The notes below the pieces were generated by a model. The model did no database searches. It saw only the letters and a list, made by a program, of their open reading frames with translations, and was not told the DNA's origin. From positions 1 through 6,410 of the forward strand of contig JAFQPC010000029.1 of assembly GCA_017411935.1 (NCBI GenBank): a DNA stretch of 6,410 nucleotides. The letters are read 5' to 3'. This document shows positions 1-5,567 of the stretch, piece by piece (position 1 is the first letter of the stretch; each line of letters opens with the position of its first letter). Position numbers and translations under genes: made by a program. The DNA comes from Clostridia bacterium. GTDB taxonomy: Bacteria; Bacillota; Clostridia; Oscillospirales; CAG-272.

Positions 1-1563
1 ATCGTGTATTGCAATCGCATTCGCGAAGCCTACGGTGATATTCCGCTGATCATTGGCGGACTCGAAGCATCTCTCCGTCGGTTCGCGCATTACGATTATT
101 GGTCAGACAGTGTTCGCCGTTCGATTCTCGTCGACTCCCGTGCCGATCTTCTGACTTACGGCATGGGCGAGAATATTCTGCTTCGTATCGCGAAGCTGCT
201 CGACAAAGGCGTGCCGATCAAGAAGATCCGCGACGTTCGCGGTACGGTCTATCTTTGCCGTCCCGACGAAAAGCTGCACTATGAGGTGGCGGCGGAATTT
301 GATTACAACGAGCTCAAGACCGACAAACGAAAATACGCCGAGGCATTCGGCGTGCAGTATAAAAATCAGGACGCGATCAATGGACGAGCCATTGTGGAGC
401 ATTACGACGACAAGCTGCTCGTTCAGAATCCGCCGATGCCGCCGCTCGAGCGCGAGGAACTCGATCACGTCTATTCCTTGCCGTATATGAGAACCTATCA
501 CCCGTCCTACGAAAAGGACGGCGGCGTTCCAGCGATCGAAGAAGTGCGTTTTTCAATCACGCACAATCGCGGTTGCTTTGGCGCGTGCAACTTCTGCGCG
601 CTCGCTTTTCATCAGGGGCGTACGGTGCGCTCGCGCAGTGAAGCGAGTGTGCTCGCCGAAGCCCAAAAGATCACCGAGCTGCCCGATTTCAAGGGATATA
701 TCCACGACGTGGGCGGTCCGACGGCGAATTTCCGCGCGCCCGCGTGTGAGCAACAGTTGAAGAATGGCGTTTGCGCTTCTCGCAAGTGTCTCGCCCCCAC
801 GCCCTGCAAAAATCTGAAGGTCGATCACAGCGAATACCTGCATCTGATCTCCGAGATCGAAAAGCTTCCGCGCGTGAAGAAGGTCTTTATCCGTTCGGGC
901 ATTCGTTTCGATTATCTTTTGCTTGACCGCGACGAACGCTTTTTCCGAAAGCTCGTCGAGGACAACGTCTCGGGACAACTCAAGGTCGCGCCCGAGCATT
1001 GCTCGTCGGCGGTGCTCCGCTGTATGGGCAAGCCCGATTTCTCGGTCTATGAGAAATTCCGTAAGCGCTATTTTGAACTCACGAAGCAGGCGGGCAAGGA
1101 GCAATATCTTGTGCCTTATCTGATGTCAAGCCACCCCGGTTCGACGCTTTCGGACGCGCTTGAGCTCGCGCTCTGCCTCAAACGCGATCACTACGCGCCC
1201 GAGCAGGTACAGGACTATTATCCGACCCCCGGCACGGCATCGACCGTGATGTTCTATACGGGGATCAATCCGCTCGATATGAAGCCCGTTTACGTGGCGA
1301 CCGATTATCACGAAAAACAGCTCCAGCGCGCGCTGTTGCAATACAACCGACCGCAGAACGCGCCGCTTGTGCGAGAGGCGCTCACGAAGCTTCACCGCGA
1401 GGATCTGATCGGCTACGGTCCCGAGTGTCTCGTGCGACCCGAGCAGGGAAGAACTTCACAAACACAGAAGAAGCCGTCGGGCAAAAAGCCGATGCAGAGT
1501 AAGAACAAACAATCCAAGCCGCAGCGTTCCGCACCGAGGAAAGGAAACGGAAAGAAGCGGTAA
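1..1563 (+). CDS. ygiQ: YgiQ-family radical SAM protein, 5' end outside the window
   Basis: The frame is open from base 1 to TAA at 1561-1563, giving about 520 residues. The start lies upstream; compared with E. coli YgiQ roughly 100-150 N-terminal residues are missing, so the GTG at base 4 should not be taken as the start. Numbering from that GTG, the family-typical block GGLEASLRRFAHYDYWSD is at 18-35, and the radical SAM cluster motif CxxxCxxC is C191, C195, C198 (RGCFGACNFC). A second cysteine group, C248, C257, C262 and C268, precedes LKVDHSEY, as I recall for this family. The core is followed by a lysine/arginine-rich tail (about 481-519) with no acidic residue. Family members are expected to bind a 4Fe-4S cluster and cleave S-adenosylmethionine; the substrate is not known to me. 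The gene converges on the AraC-type regulator and shares a terminator region with it. Family assignment is firm, function open. Confidence 0.93.
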   Translation: MVYCNRIREAYGDIPLIIGGLEASLRRFAHYDYWSDSVRRSILVDSRADLLTYGMGENILLRIAKLLDKGVPIKKIRDVRGTVYLCRPDEKLHYEVAAEFDYNELKTDKRKYAEAFGVQYKNQDAINGRAIVEHYDDKLLVQNPPMPPLEREELDHVYSLPYMRTYHPSYEKDGGVPAIEEVRFSITHNRGCFGACNFCALAFHQGRTVRSRSEASVLAEAQKITELPDFKGYIHDVGGPTANFRAPACEQQLKNGVCASRKCLAPTPCKNLKVDHSEYLHLISEIEKLPRVKKVFIRSGIRFDYLLLDRDERFFRKLVEDNVSGQLKVAPEHCSSAVLRCMGKPDFSVYEKFRKRYFELTKQAGKEQYLVPYLMSSHPGSTLSDALELALCLKRDHYAPEQVQDYYPTPGTASTVMFYTGINPLDMKPVYVATDYHEKQLQRALLQYNRPQNAPLVREALTKLHREDLIGYGPECLVRPEQGRTSQTQKKPSGKKPMQSKNKQSKPQRSAPRKGNGKKR

Positions 1564-1602
1564 AAAAAGATTGCACAAACAAAAAGTCTCCCTCAAAAAG
1601 CC

Positions 1603-1653
1603 AAAACTGCACCGATGAAATGGCGTCAAAACCAATCAATTCGGTGCAGTTTT
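1603..1653. terminator. Bidirectional hairpin terminator between ygiQ and the AraC-family gene
   Basis: A perfect 13-bp inverted repeat, AAAACTGCACCGA (1603-1615) and its complement (1641-1653), encloses a 25-nt loop that can itself pair TGG (1621-1623) with CCA (1632-1634). On the plus strand the stem is followed by TTTTCTTTT, on the minus strand by TTTTGGCTTTTT. It lies 39 nt after the ygiQ stop and 45 nt after the AraC stop, so it can serve both convergent genes. Confidence 0.8.
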
Positions 1654-1659
1654 CTTTTG

Positions 1660-1689
1660 GTTACTTTTCTTTTTCAAAAGAAAAGTAAC
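1660..1689. repeat. Perfect 14-bp AT-rich inverted repeat next to the terminator
   Basis: GTTACTTTTCTTTT (1660-1673) is followed by TC and then the exact complement (1676-1689). It directly abuts the shared terminator, nearest the AraC-family stop, so a minus-strand transcript would form this A/U-rich hairpin first. It could be an accessory terminator or an RNA 3'-end structure. From memory, GGTTACTTT...AAAGTAAC palindromes are scattered through many bacterial genomes after terminators; I cannot search for that here. Confidence 0.7.
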
Positions 1690-1698
1690 GCGCGTCCT

Positions 1699-2481
1699 TT
1701 ATCCGATTCGTTTTCCTTTTTCGGCGAATTCCGAGGGGGTCATTCCCGTTTGCGCCTTGAAGACCTTGCAGAAATACGATGCGTTGGCAAAGCCGACAGA
1801 GGTTGCGATCTGATCGACCGACTCCGAGGTGCTCACGAGACGCTCTTTTGCCTTTTCGATGCGGTAATTCTGAATGTAGCGCGTGGGGGGAACACCGAAC
1901 ACGGCAAGAAAGATGTTGCGGTAATAGGTCTCACCAATGCCCGACATCTTCGCCAGCATCGGGGTATAGAGATCGGGGTTCTTGTAATTCTTCTCGATAA
2001 AGCTCACCGAACGGTGAATGAGCTGATATTTGCCCGCCAGAGAGTAGGCATAGGAGTGAATGTTCGAGATCTGCGTGAGCAGATTGTAGATCTCCGAGAG
2101 ACACTTGGAATGATACGCAGGTCCGCGCAGATTCCAATAGTACAGAATCGTTTTCAGACTGGTGGCGATCTCCTCGTCGTCTCCGATAAAGAAGGAGCAA
2201 GCCTCTCCTGCGGTATCCGCGGTATCAAATTCGATCACACAGCAAGCACCCTCACGGTCGACGTAGAGCGAATACTCCGTACCTGCGGGAAGATAAACGA
2301 TATGGTCGGGATCGGCAATATGTTCGTTCGCGCCGACGGTATAGACCGAGCGTCCCTTTTGCTTGATGATGAGGAGCGAATGCTCGGCAACCGATGTCGT
2401 CTCGGCGTCTTCCTCGACGGTGTGGCGGTAGATGTTGGAAATATGAGAAATGATGAGATTCGATATGTCAAATTTTTTCAT
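1699..2481 (-). CDS. AraC-family transcriptional regulator
   Basis: A 260-residue protein with the usual two-part AraC design. The N-terminal half (about 20-100) has the spacing of a cupin-like ligand-sensing domain, with DPDHIVYLPAGTEYSLYV at 57-74 resembling the cupin strand pattern. The C-terminal 100 residues carry two helix-turn-helix units: about 172-193 (YTPMLAKMSGIGETYYRN), and about 222-245 followed by the family signature VGFANASYFCKVFK (229-242) and GMTPSEF. The ATG at 2479-2481 is preceded by GGAG 10 nt upstream and by a promoter. No divergent partner or metabolic operon adjoins it: upstream is the cyclophilin terminator and downstream the convergent ygiQ. Its target is therefore not given by context, and autoregulation is possible (see the direct repeat at 2500-2540). 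The inducer is unknown; sugar-type ligands are common for this domain design. Confidence 0.93.
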   Translation of the reverse strand: MKKFDISNLIISHISNIYRHTVEEDAETTSVAEHSLLIIKQKGRSVYTVGANEHIADPDHIVYLPAGTEYSLYVDREGACCVIEFDTADTAGEACSFFIGDDEEIATSLKTILYYWNLRGPAYHSKCLSEIYNLLTQISNIHSYAYSLAGKYQLIHRSVSFIEKNYKNPDLYTPMLAKMSGIGETYYRNIFLAVFGVPPTRYIQNYRIEKAKERLVSTSESVDQIATSVGFANASYFCKVFKAQTGMTPSEFAEKGKRIG

Positions 2482-2499
2482 CGTTTTTTGGCTCCATAG

Positions 2500-2540
2500 C
2501 TATATTTTGTGGTATTTTTTGATTTTTTCACCTATATTTT
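2500..2540. promoter_or_regulatory. Direct repeat CTATATTTT x2, candidate operator
   Basis: The 9-mer CTATATTTT occurs at 2500-2508 and 2532-2540, 32 nt apart (about three helical turns). The upstream copy overlaps the -10 of the AraC-gene promoter and the other lies in the leader. AraC-family proteins often bind direct repeats, so this is a candidate autoregulatory site, but the region is AT-rich and chance is a real alternative. Confidence 0.35.
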
Positions 2541-2564
2541 ATCATATTCCCAGAAATCTGTCAA
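2536..2564 (-). promoter_or_regulatory. Sigma-A promoter of the AraC-family gene
   Basis: Read on the minus strand there is a perfect -35 TTGACA (2559-2564), a 17-nt spacer and -10 TAAAAT (2536-2541), extended by TGA just before the -10. The predicted start is near 2529, giving a leader of about 48 nt before the ATG at 2481. Confidence 0.85.
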
Positions 2565-2600
2565 GGTTCGACGGAAAAATCGAGTGATGTTTTTTTGCAT

Positions 2601-2630
2601 AAAAAAGTCTCCCTTTTAAGGGAGACTTTT
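2601..2630 (-). terminator. Rho-independent terminator of the cyclophilin gene
   Basis: On the minus strand, AAAAGTCTCCCTT (complement of 2618-2630) pairs perfectly with its complement (2603-2615) across a 2-nt nominal loop. The stem runs into a run of six T. It starts 3 nt after the TAA at 2634-2636. Confidence 0.92.
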
Positions 2631-2633
2631 GAT

Positions 2634-3140
2634 TTACTTCGAGATGACTTCCATCTTTTCGATGACGACGGGGGTCATAGGAACGTCCTGCATATACCAG
2701 CCGTAGGAACCCGTCTTGACGTTGGCGATGGCATCGAGCACGTCGAAGCCGTCGGTGAGCTTTCCGAATCCTGCGTACTGCGCGTCAAGGTGCGGTGCAT
2801 CTTCGTGCATCACGAAGAACTGCGAGGAAGCCGAGTTGGGGTCGGACGTACGAGCCATCGAAAGAACGCCACGCGTGTGCTTCAGGTCGTTCTGCATAAA
2901 GCCGTTGGCACGGAACTCTCCGCGGATCGCGTCGCAATCCTTGTCTTGCATATTCTCGGTATAGCCGCCGCCCTGGATCATAAATCCACGAATGATGCGG
3001 TGGAAGATGAGACCCTCATAGAAGCCTTCCTCGATGAGCTTTACGAAGTTGGCAACCGTTTTGGGCGCTTTTTCGGGATAGAGCTCGGCGGTCATCGTGC
3101 CGAAATCTTTTACGGTAATTTTAATGATGGGGTTGGTCAT
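2634..3140 (-). CDS. ppiB: Cyclophilin-type peptidyl-prolyl cis-trans isomerase, cytoplasmic
   Basis: This 168-residue, single-domain protein has the usual length of bacterial cyclophilins and no signal peptide, so it should act in the cytoplasm, catalysing cis-trans isomerisation of X-Pro bonds. The catalytic pocket is recognisable: FHRIIRGFMIQGG at 46-58 supplies Arg48, Phe53, Met54 and Gln56, and SMARTSDPNSASSQFF at 94-109 supplies Ala96 and Phe109. HLDAQYAGFGKLTDG (117-131) matches the family's WLDGKHVVFGKV segment but has His in place of the cyclosporin-contacting Trp and Tyr122 in place of His126, differences I recall as common in bacterial members. The ATG at 3138-3140 follows AAAGGA (complement of 3150-3155) 9 nt upstream. 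A strong terminator follows the stop. No clear promoter was found; the gap to mrnC holds a repeat element. The symbol follows Bacillus naming. Confidence 0.95.
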   Translation of the reverse strand: MTNPIIKITVKDFGTMTAELYPEKAPKTVANFVKLIEEGFYEGLIFHRIIRGFMIQGGGYTENMQDKDCDAIRGEFRANGFMQNDLKHTRGVLSMARTSDPNSASSQFFVMHEDAPHLDAQYAGFGKLTDGFDVLDAIANVKTGSYGWYMQDVPMTPVVIEKMEVISK

Positions 3141-3180
3141 AGTTCTTTTTCCTTTCGTGGTAAAATCTTTGTTTTTTATC

Positions 3181-3293
3181 CCCTCTCACCCGTTTTCAAC
3201 GGGAGCTCTCCCCAAGGAGAGCCTATAGAGGATGACGCACATATATTAAAAGCCTCGCCCTTTGGGAGAGGTGCCGCTTGTCGGCGGAGAGGG
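3181..3293. repeat. Paired two-hairpin repeat element A
   Basis: The element fills most of the mrnC-ppiB gap and has two inverted arms. The left arm (3181-3223) starts CCCTCTC, then has hairpin CCCGTT/AACGGG (3189-3203, loop TTC) and hairpin GCTCTCC/GGAGAGC (3205-3222, loop CCAA). The right arm (about 3251-3293) has hairpin CCTC-CCC/GGG-GAGG (3253-3271, one mismatch), hairpin GCCG/CGGC (3273-3285), then GAGAGGG (3287-3293), the exact complement of the left end. The arms are the same unit in opposite orientation. Read on the minus strand, the right arm's first-listed hairpin ends in GAGGCTTTTAAT and might act as a weak terminator for mrnC. No coding potential was seen. Confidence 0.8.
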
Positions 3294-3316
3294 ATTCCTT
3301 TTTGAGATTGATCGTA

Positions 3317-3718
3317 TTACTTTAATGCTTCAATGGCTTGAAGTTTTTCTGCGTAAGCGATCGCGAACAGCTCGCGAAGCCGTTCCTCTCTGCCTGCGAG
3401 ATGCAGATAGCCGAAGAGCGCTTCCATGCCCGTTGCCGCGCGGTATTCCGCAACGGTGGCGGATTTCGGGGTGTTCGTGTGACCGATGTTGCGCCCGCGG
3501 TGGAAGACGGCGTTCTCGTCTTCGTCAAGATGCGGCAAGAGCAGCTTCATCGCCTCTGCTTGCATCGGTGCGCGAACAAAGTCGAGCGCTTTTTTATTGA
3601 GCCGTGCCGACGAGGAAAGTCCGCACCGAACGAGATGCTCGCGAACGAGCAGTTCGATCACGACGTCGCCAAGATACGCCAGCGCCGCCGTGGACGTGGT
3701 GTTGAGTGAATCGTTCAT
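3317..3718 (-). CDS. mrnC: Mini-ribonuclease III
   Basis: This is a 133-residue RNase III-type catalytic domain without a double-stranded RNA binding domain, matching the Mini-III family (B. subtilis MrnC is about 140 residues). The protein should act as a dimer in the cytoplasm; in B. subtilis it trims both ends of 23S rRNA precursor. LAYLGDVVIELLVREHLV (13-30) is the family form of the RNase III signature, with Asp18 and Glu22. FHRGRN (72-77) and KSATVAEYRAATGMEALFGYL (85-105) are the other family blocks, with acidic Glu91 and Glu99 where the second metal-binding region is expected. The ATG at 3716-3718 has AAAGGAG (complement of 3726-3732) 7 nt upstream, and that site overlaps the ymdB stop codon. 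The two genes are therefore almost certainly co-transcribed and translationally coupled. It lies 24 nt before repeat element A. Confidence 0.95.
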   Translation of the reverse strand: MNDSLNTTSTAALAYLGDVVIELLVREHLVRCGLSSSARLNKKALDFVRAPMQAEAMKLLLPHLDEDENAVFHRGRNIGHTNTPKSATVAEYRAATGMEALFGYLHLAGREERLRELFAIAYAEKLQAIEALK

Positions 3719-3725
3719 CGCGCTA

Positions 3726-3732
3726 CTCCTTT
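3726..3732 (-). promoter_or_regulatory. mrnC ribosome binding site overlapping the ymdB stop
   Basis: AAAGGAG on the minus strand lies 7 nt upstream of the mrnC ATG and shares two bases with the ymdB TAA (3731-3733). A ribosome ending ymdB sits on the mrnC initiation site, which favours coupled translation. Confidence 0.85.
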
Positions 3733-4501
3733 AAAACCGTACTCTCGTGACCGAGGTGACTTTTTTGGTGCTTGTATCGAGCGTAAAGAGCGCGCCCTCG
3801 GCGACGATCTCGCCCGTGGCGACCTTGAGCCGTCCGCCCATTTTGGTACGGCAACGCTCGGTGACTGCCGTGATGTCCGCGCCGACGATGCTTTCCTTTG
3901 CCCCCACCATTCCAAGATCGGTAATATACCCACTTCCGCGCGGAAGGATCTGCTCGTCGGCGGTGGGAACGTGGGTGTGCGTACCGAACATCACGTGGAT
4001 TCGTCCGTCAAAATAGCGTCCGAGCGCGATCTTTTCCGAGGTCGCTTCGGCGTGAATGTCCATCAGCGCAAAGTCATAGCGTCCGTCCTCTCTTTCGAGA
4101 ATGCGGTCGACCGTGGCAAAGGGGCAGGCGAGCGATTCCATCAGTGCTGTGCCCATAATATTGATACAGAGAATGCGCCAGCCGCCGACGTGAAGATAGG
4201 TATATCCTCCGCCCGGGGCGAGTGGCGGATAGTTTGCGGGGCGAATGATCGCTTCGGAGTTCCCGAGCAGATCGCAAAGGTCGCGTCTGCCAAAGGCGTG
4301 GTTTCCGAGGGTGATAAGGTCGGCACCCGCCGCCCAGAGGTCTTGCGCGTGCGCAGGGGAAAGTCCGTAAATGTCGGTGGCGTTTTCGCCGTTGACGACA
4401 ACGAGGTCAGCACCGAGCTCGGAACGGGTGCGCCAAAGCTTTTCGGTCAGATGGTCTACGCTTTTCGCTCCGACCACGTCGCCGATGGTAAGTATTTTCA
4501 T
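3731..4501 (-). CDS. ymdB: YmdB-family metallophosphoesterase
   Basis: The 256-residue length is normal for the YmdB/TIGR00282 family. The metal ligands expected for these dinuclear phosphodiesterases are all visible: Asp8 in ILTIGDVVG, Glu39 and Asn40 in VNGENA, Asn67 in TLGNH, His150 in DIHAEATSEK, and His175 and His177 in FGTHTHVPTADE. In Bacillus subtilis YmdB hydrolyses 2',3'-cyclic nucleotides and influences the switch between motility and biofilm. It often sits near rny there; here the partner is another RNase gene, mrnC, only 12 nt downstream. The ATG at 4499-4501 fits the family start (MKILTIGDVVG), although the ribosome binding site upstream is weak (AGAAAGAA). No promoter could be assigned, because upstream sequence runs straight into repeat element B. 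This protein is unrelated to the E. coli macrodomain protein also called YmdB. Confidence 0.95.
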   Translation of the reverse strand: MKILTIGDVVGAKSVDHLTEKLWRTRSELGADLVVVNGENATDIYGLSPAHAQDLWAAGADLITLGNHAFGRRDLCDLLGNSEAIIRPANYPPLAPGGGYTYLHVGGWRILCINIMGTALMESLACPFATVDRILEREDGRYDFALMDIHAEATSEKIALGRYFDGRIHVMFGTHTHVPTADEQILPRGSGYITDLGMVGAKESIVGADITAVTERCRTKMGGRLKVATGEIVAEGALFTLDTSTKKVTSVTRVRF

Positions 4502-4535
4502 AAGCTGTTCTTTCTATTTTCTGCTTTTTATTATT

Positions 4536-4640
4536 AGCCTCCCCTTTTGGGGAAGGTGGCACGCGGTGCGTGACGGAGAGGGTTCTTAAAGAAACGCCCT
4601 CTCAGTCGCTTTGCGACAGCTCTCCCAAGGGGCGAGCCTT
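4536..4640. repeat. Paired two-hairpin repeat element B
   Basis: The same arm unit as at 3181-3293 occurs here in the reverse order. The left arm (4536-4582) begins AGCC, with hairpin CCTCCCC/GGGG(A)AGG (4538-4556, loop TTTT) and hairpin CACGC/GCGTG (4560-4572, loop GGT), then GAGAGGG (4576-4582). The centre is the palindrome TTCTT-A-AAGAA (4583-4593). The right arm has CCCTCTC (4597-4603), hairpin GTCGC/GCGAC (4605-4617, loop TTT) and imperfect hairpin GCTCTCCC/GGGGCGAGC (4619-4637), followed on the plus strand by CCTTTTGTTATTTTT. It fills the gap between the lipoprotein stop and ymdB. Similar sequences are, from memory, widespread between genes in Oscillospiraceae. Confidence 0.82.
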
Positions 4641-4643
4641 TTG

Positions 4644-5263
4644 TTATTTTTCTATAAAGGTATTGTTTACGATGAGATACTCCATTGTTTTGTCGTAAAG
4701 CATCGAATCGTAAATAAGGTCGCTCATATTTTCCGCCACGTATTCCTCGGTATAGCCGTAATCCTCGGCATACTTTTTGGCGTAACGGTCGAACTGCTCG
4801 GATTTTTCTTTTTCGGAGAGGGTGATCTCCGCATCTTTCACAATATAGCGATAGACGAGGTCGCCCTTGACCATCTCTTTGGCTTCTTTGGTGATGTCTT
4901 CCTCGCTCACGCCGAAAAATTCAAGCGTTTGCTCGTAGCTCCAATCGTTTTTTTCGGCATAGTAGCGGTAGGTGTCTCTGCGCTGTTCGGCGTAATAATC
5001 GACCGCGTCCTCGGGATAGGAGAGAATTTCGGCGCGCGATAGGATCAGTGTCCAAACGGCTTCGCTTTTGAGCGCGTCGGCAGAGGAGAGCTCGACCGTA
5101 AGACCCGTATAGGAAAAGGGAGCGATATACTCCGAAAGACGATCTTCGTCATAAGTGATGCCGCCTTTTCTGTTTCGTCATCCTTTGCGCAAGAGGGAAG
5201 AACGAGAAGCAGTGTGGCGCAAAGTGCGAGAACGAGGGCGGCGCGGAAAAGAATTTTTTTCAT
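4644..5263 (-). pseudogene. Trigger-factor C-domain-like lipoprotein with one frameshift
   Basis: The ATG at 5261-5263 follows GGGAGGAA (5267-5274) and opens a lipoprotein signal: MKK, a hydrophobic core (about 8-22) and lipobox LPSC with Cys25. Translation in this frame then becomes nonsense after about residue 33 and stops at 5045. The frame one base back carries a coherent, acidic, tyrosine-rich helical protein from GGITYDEDRLSEYIAPF to LIVNNTFIEK (stop 4644-4646). The switch falls at a four-A run (TTTT at 5166-5169 on plus); a fifth A would give DDETEKGGITYDED and an intact product of about 206 residues. The C-terminal segment resembles the helical chaperone arm of trigger factor (YAEDYGYTEEYVAENM, SMLYDKTMEYLI), as in clostridial trigger-factor-like lipoproteins, but no FKBP domain is present. 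The intact form would be a membrane-anchored extracytoplasmic protein, possibly a folding factor. The break may be a true mutation, a sequence error or recoding. Confidence 0.72.
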
Positions 5264-5289
5264 AAGTTCCTCCCGATCTTAAAGGTGAA

Positions 5290-5326
5290 AATGAAGAAAG
5301 GCGGCTCTGTCAGACAACAAAGCCGC
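5290..5326 (-). terminator. Hairpin after rpmF, probable terminator or attenuator
   Basis: On the minus strand GCGGCTTTGT pairs with ACAGAGCCGC (5317-5326 with 5301-5310, one G-U pair) around a 6-nt loop, followed by the imperfect tail CTTTCTTC. It starts 11 nt after the rpmF stop and ends about 37 nt before the lipoprotein start. That leaves no room for a separate promoter, so the lipoprotein gene probably depends on read-through. Confidence 0.65.
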
Positions 5327-5337
5327 TCTCTTTGAAA

Positions 5338-5523
5338 TTATTTGCTCTCAACCTTGAGCACTTCCTTGCCGTCGTAATATCCGCAAGCCTTGCATACACG
5401 GTGGTTTCTTACGAACTCGCCGCACTTGGGACACTTGCCAAAGCCGGGCAGGGTAAGCTTCCAATTGTTGGAACGTCTCTTGTCTCTGCGAGCTTTCGAT
5501 ACTTTCTTCTTCGGTACTGCCAT
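5338..5523 (-). CDS. rpmF: 50S ribosomal protein L32
   Basis: This 61-residue basic protein has the invariant L32 start MAVPKKKVSKARRDKRRS and a zinc-ribbon formed by C31-x2-C34 and C44-x2-C47 (GKCPKCGE and RVCKACGYY). It is therefore the zinc-binding (C+) form of L32, which sits in the large ribosomal subunit near the peptidyl-transferase side. Length is typical. The ATG at 5521-5523 has the very strong site AAGGAGGT (complement of 5531-5538) 7 nt upstream, as expected for a ribosomal protein. It follows yceD by 44 nt in the conserved DUF177-L32 order and is probably transcribed from the yceD promoter. A hairpin follows it. The plsX gene that often comes next in other bacteria is absent. Confidence 0.98.
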   Translation of the reverse strand: MAVPKKKVSKARRDKRRSNNWKLTLPGFGKCPKCGEFVRNHRVCKACGYYDGKEVLKVESK

Positions 5524-5567
5524 GATCTACACCTCCTTGAACGTGTGTAACACTTCATTTATATAAA

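Noticed and set aside
1615..2499. A long plus-strand open frame of 294 codons opposite the AraC-family gene
   Set aside because: It begins inside the terminator hairpin, has no family resemblance, and exactly shadows a clear regulator on the other strand.
1582..2614. AAAAGTCTCCCT at 1582 and again at 2603
   Set aside because: The second copy is a terminator arm; the first has no complementary partner, so it is at most a terminator remnant or chance.
3173..3199. Possible ppiB promoter on the minus strand, TTGAAA (3194-3199) inside the repeat and TAAAAA (3173-3178)
   Set aside because: The spacer is only 15 nt and the -35 is part of a hairpin stem and loop; too weak to annotate.
2595..3305. 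A 236-codon plus-strand open frame opposite the cyclophilin gene
   Set aside because: It is antisense to an unmistakable cyclophilin and runs through the terminator and repeat element; typical GC-biased shadow.
3731..4501. A functional link by which YmdB inhibits RNase III, since mrnC is adjacent
   Set aside because: That link concerns the E. coli macrodomain protein of the same name; this gene encodes an unrelated metallophosphoesterase.
4531..4648. TTATT on both sides of repeat element B as a target-site duplication
   Set aside because: The right copy is separated from the element by several bases and overlaps the lipoprotein stop; AT-rich flanks make a 5-mer match likely by chance.
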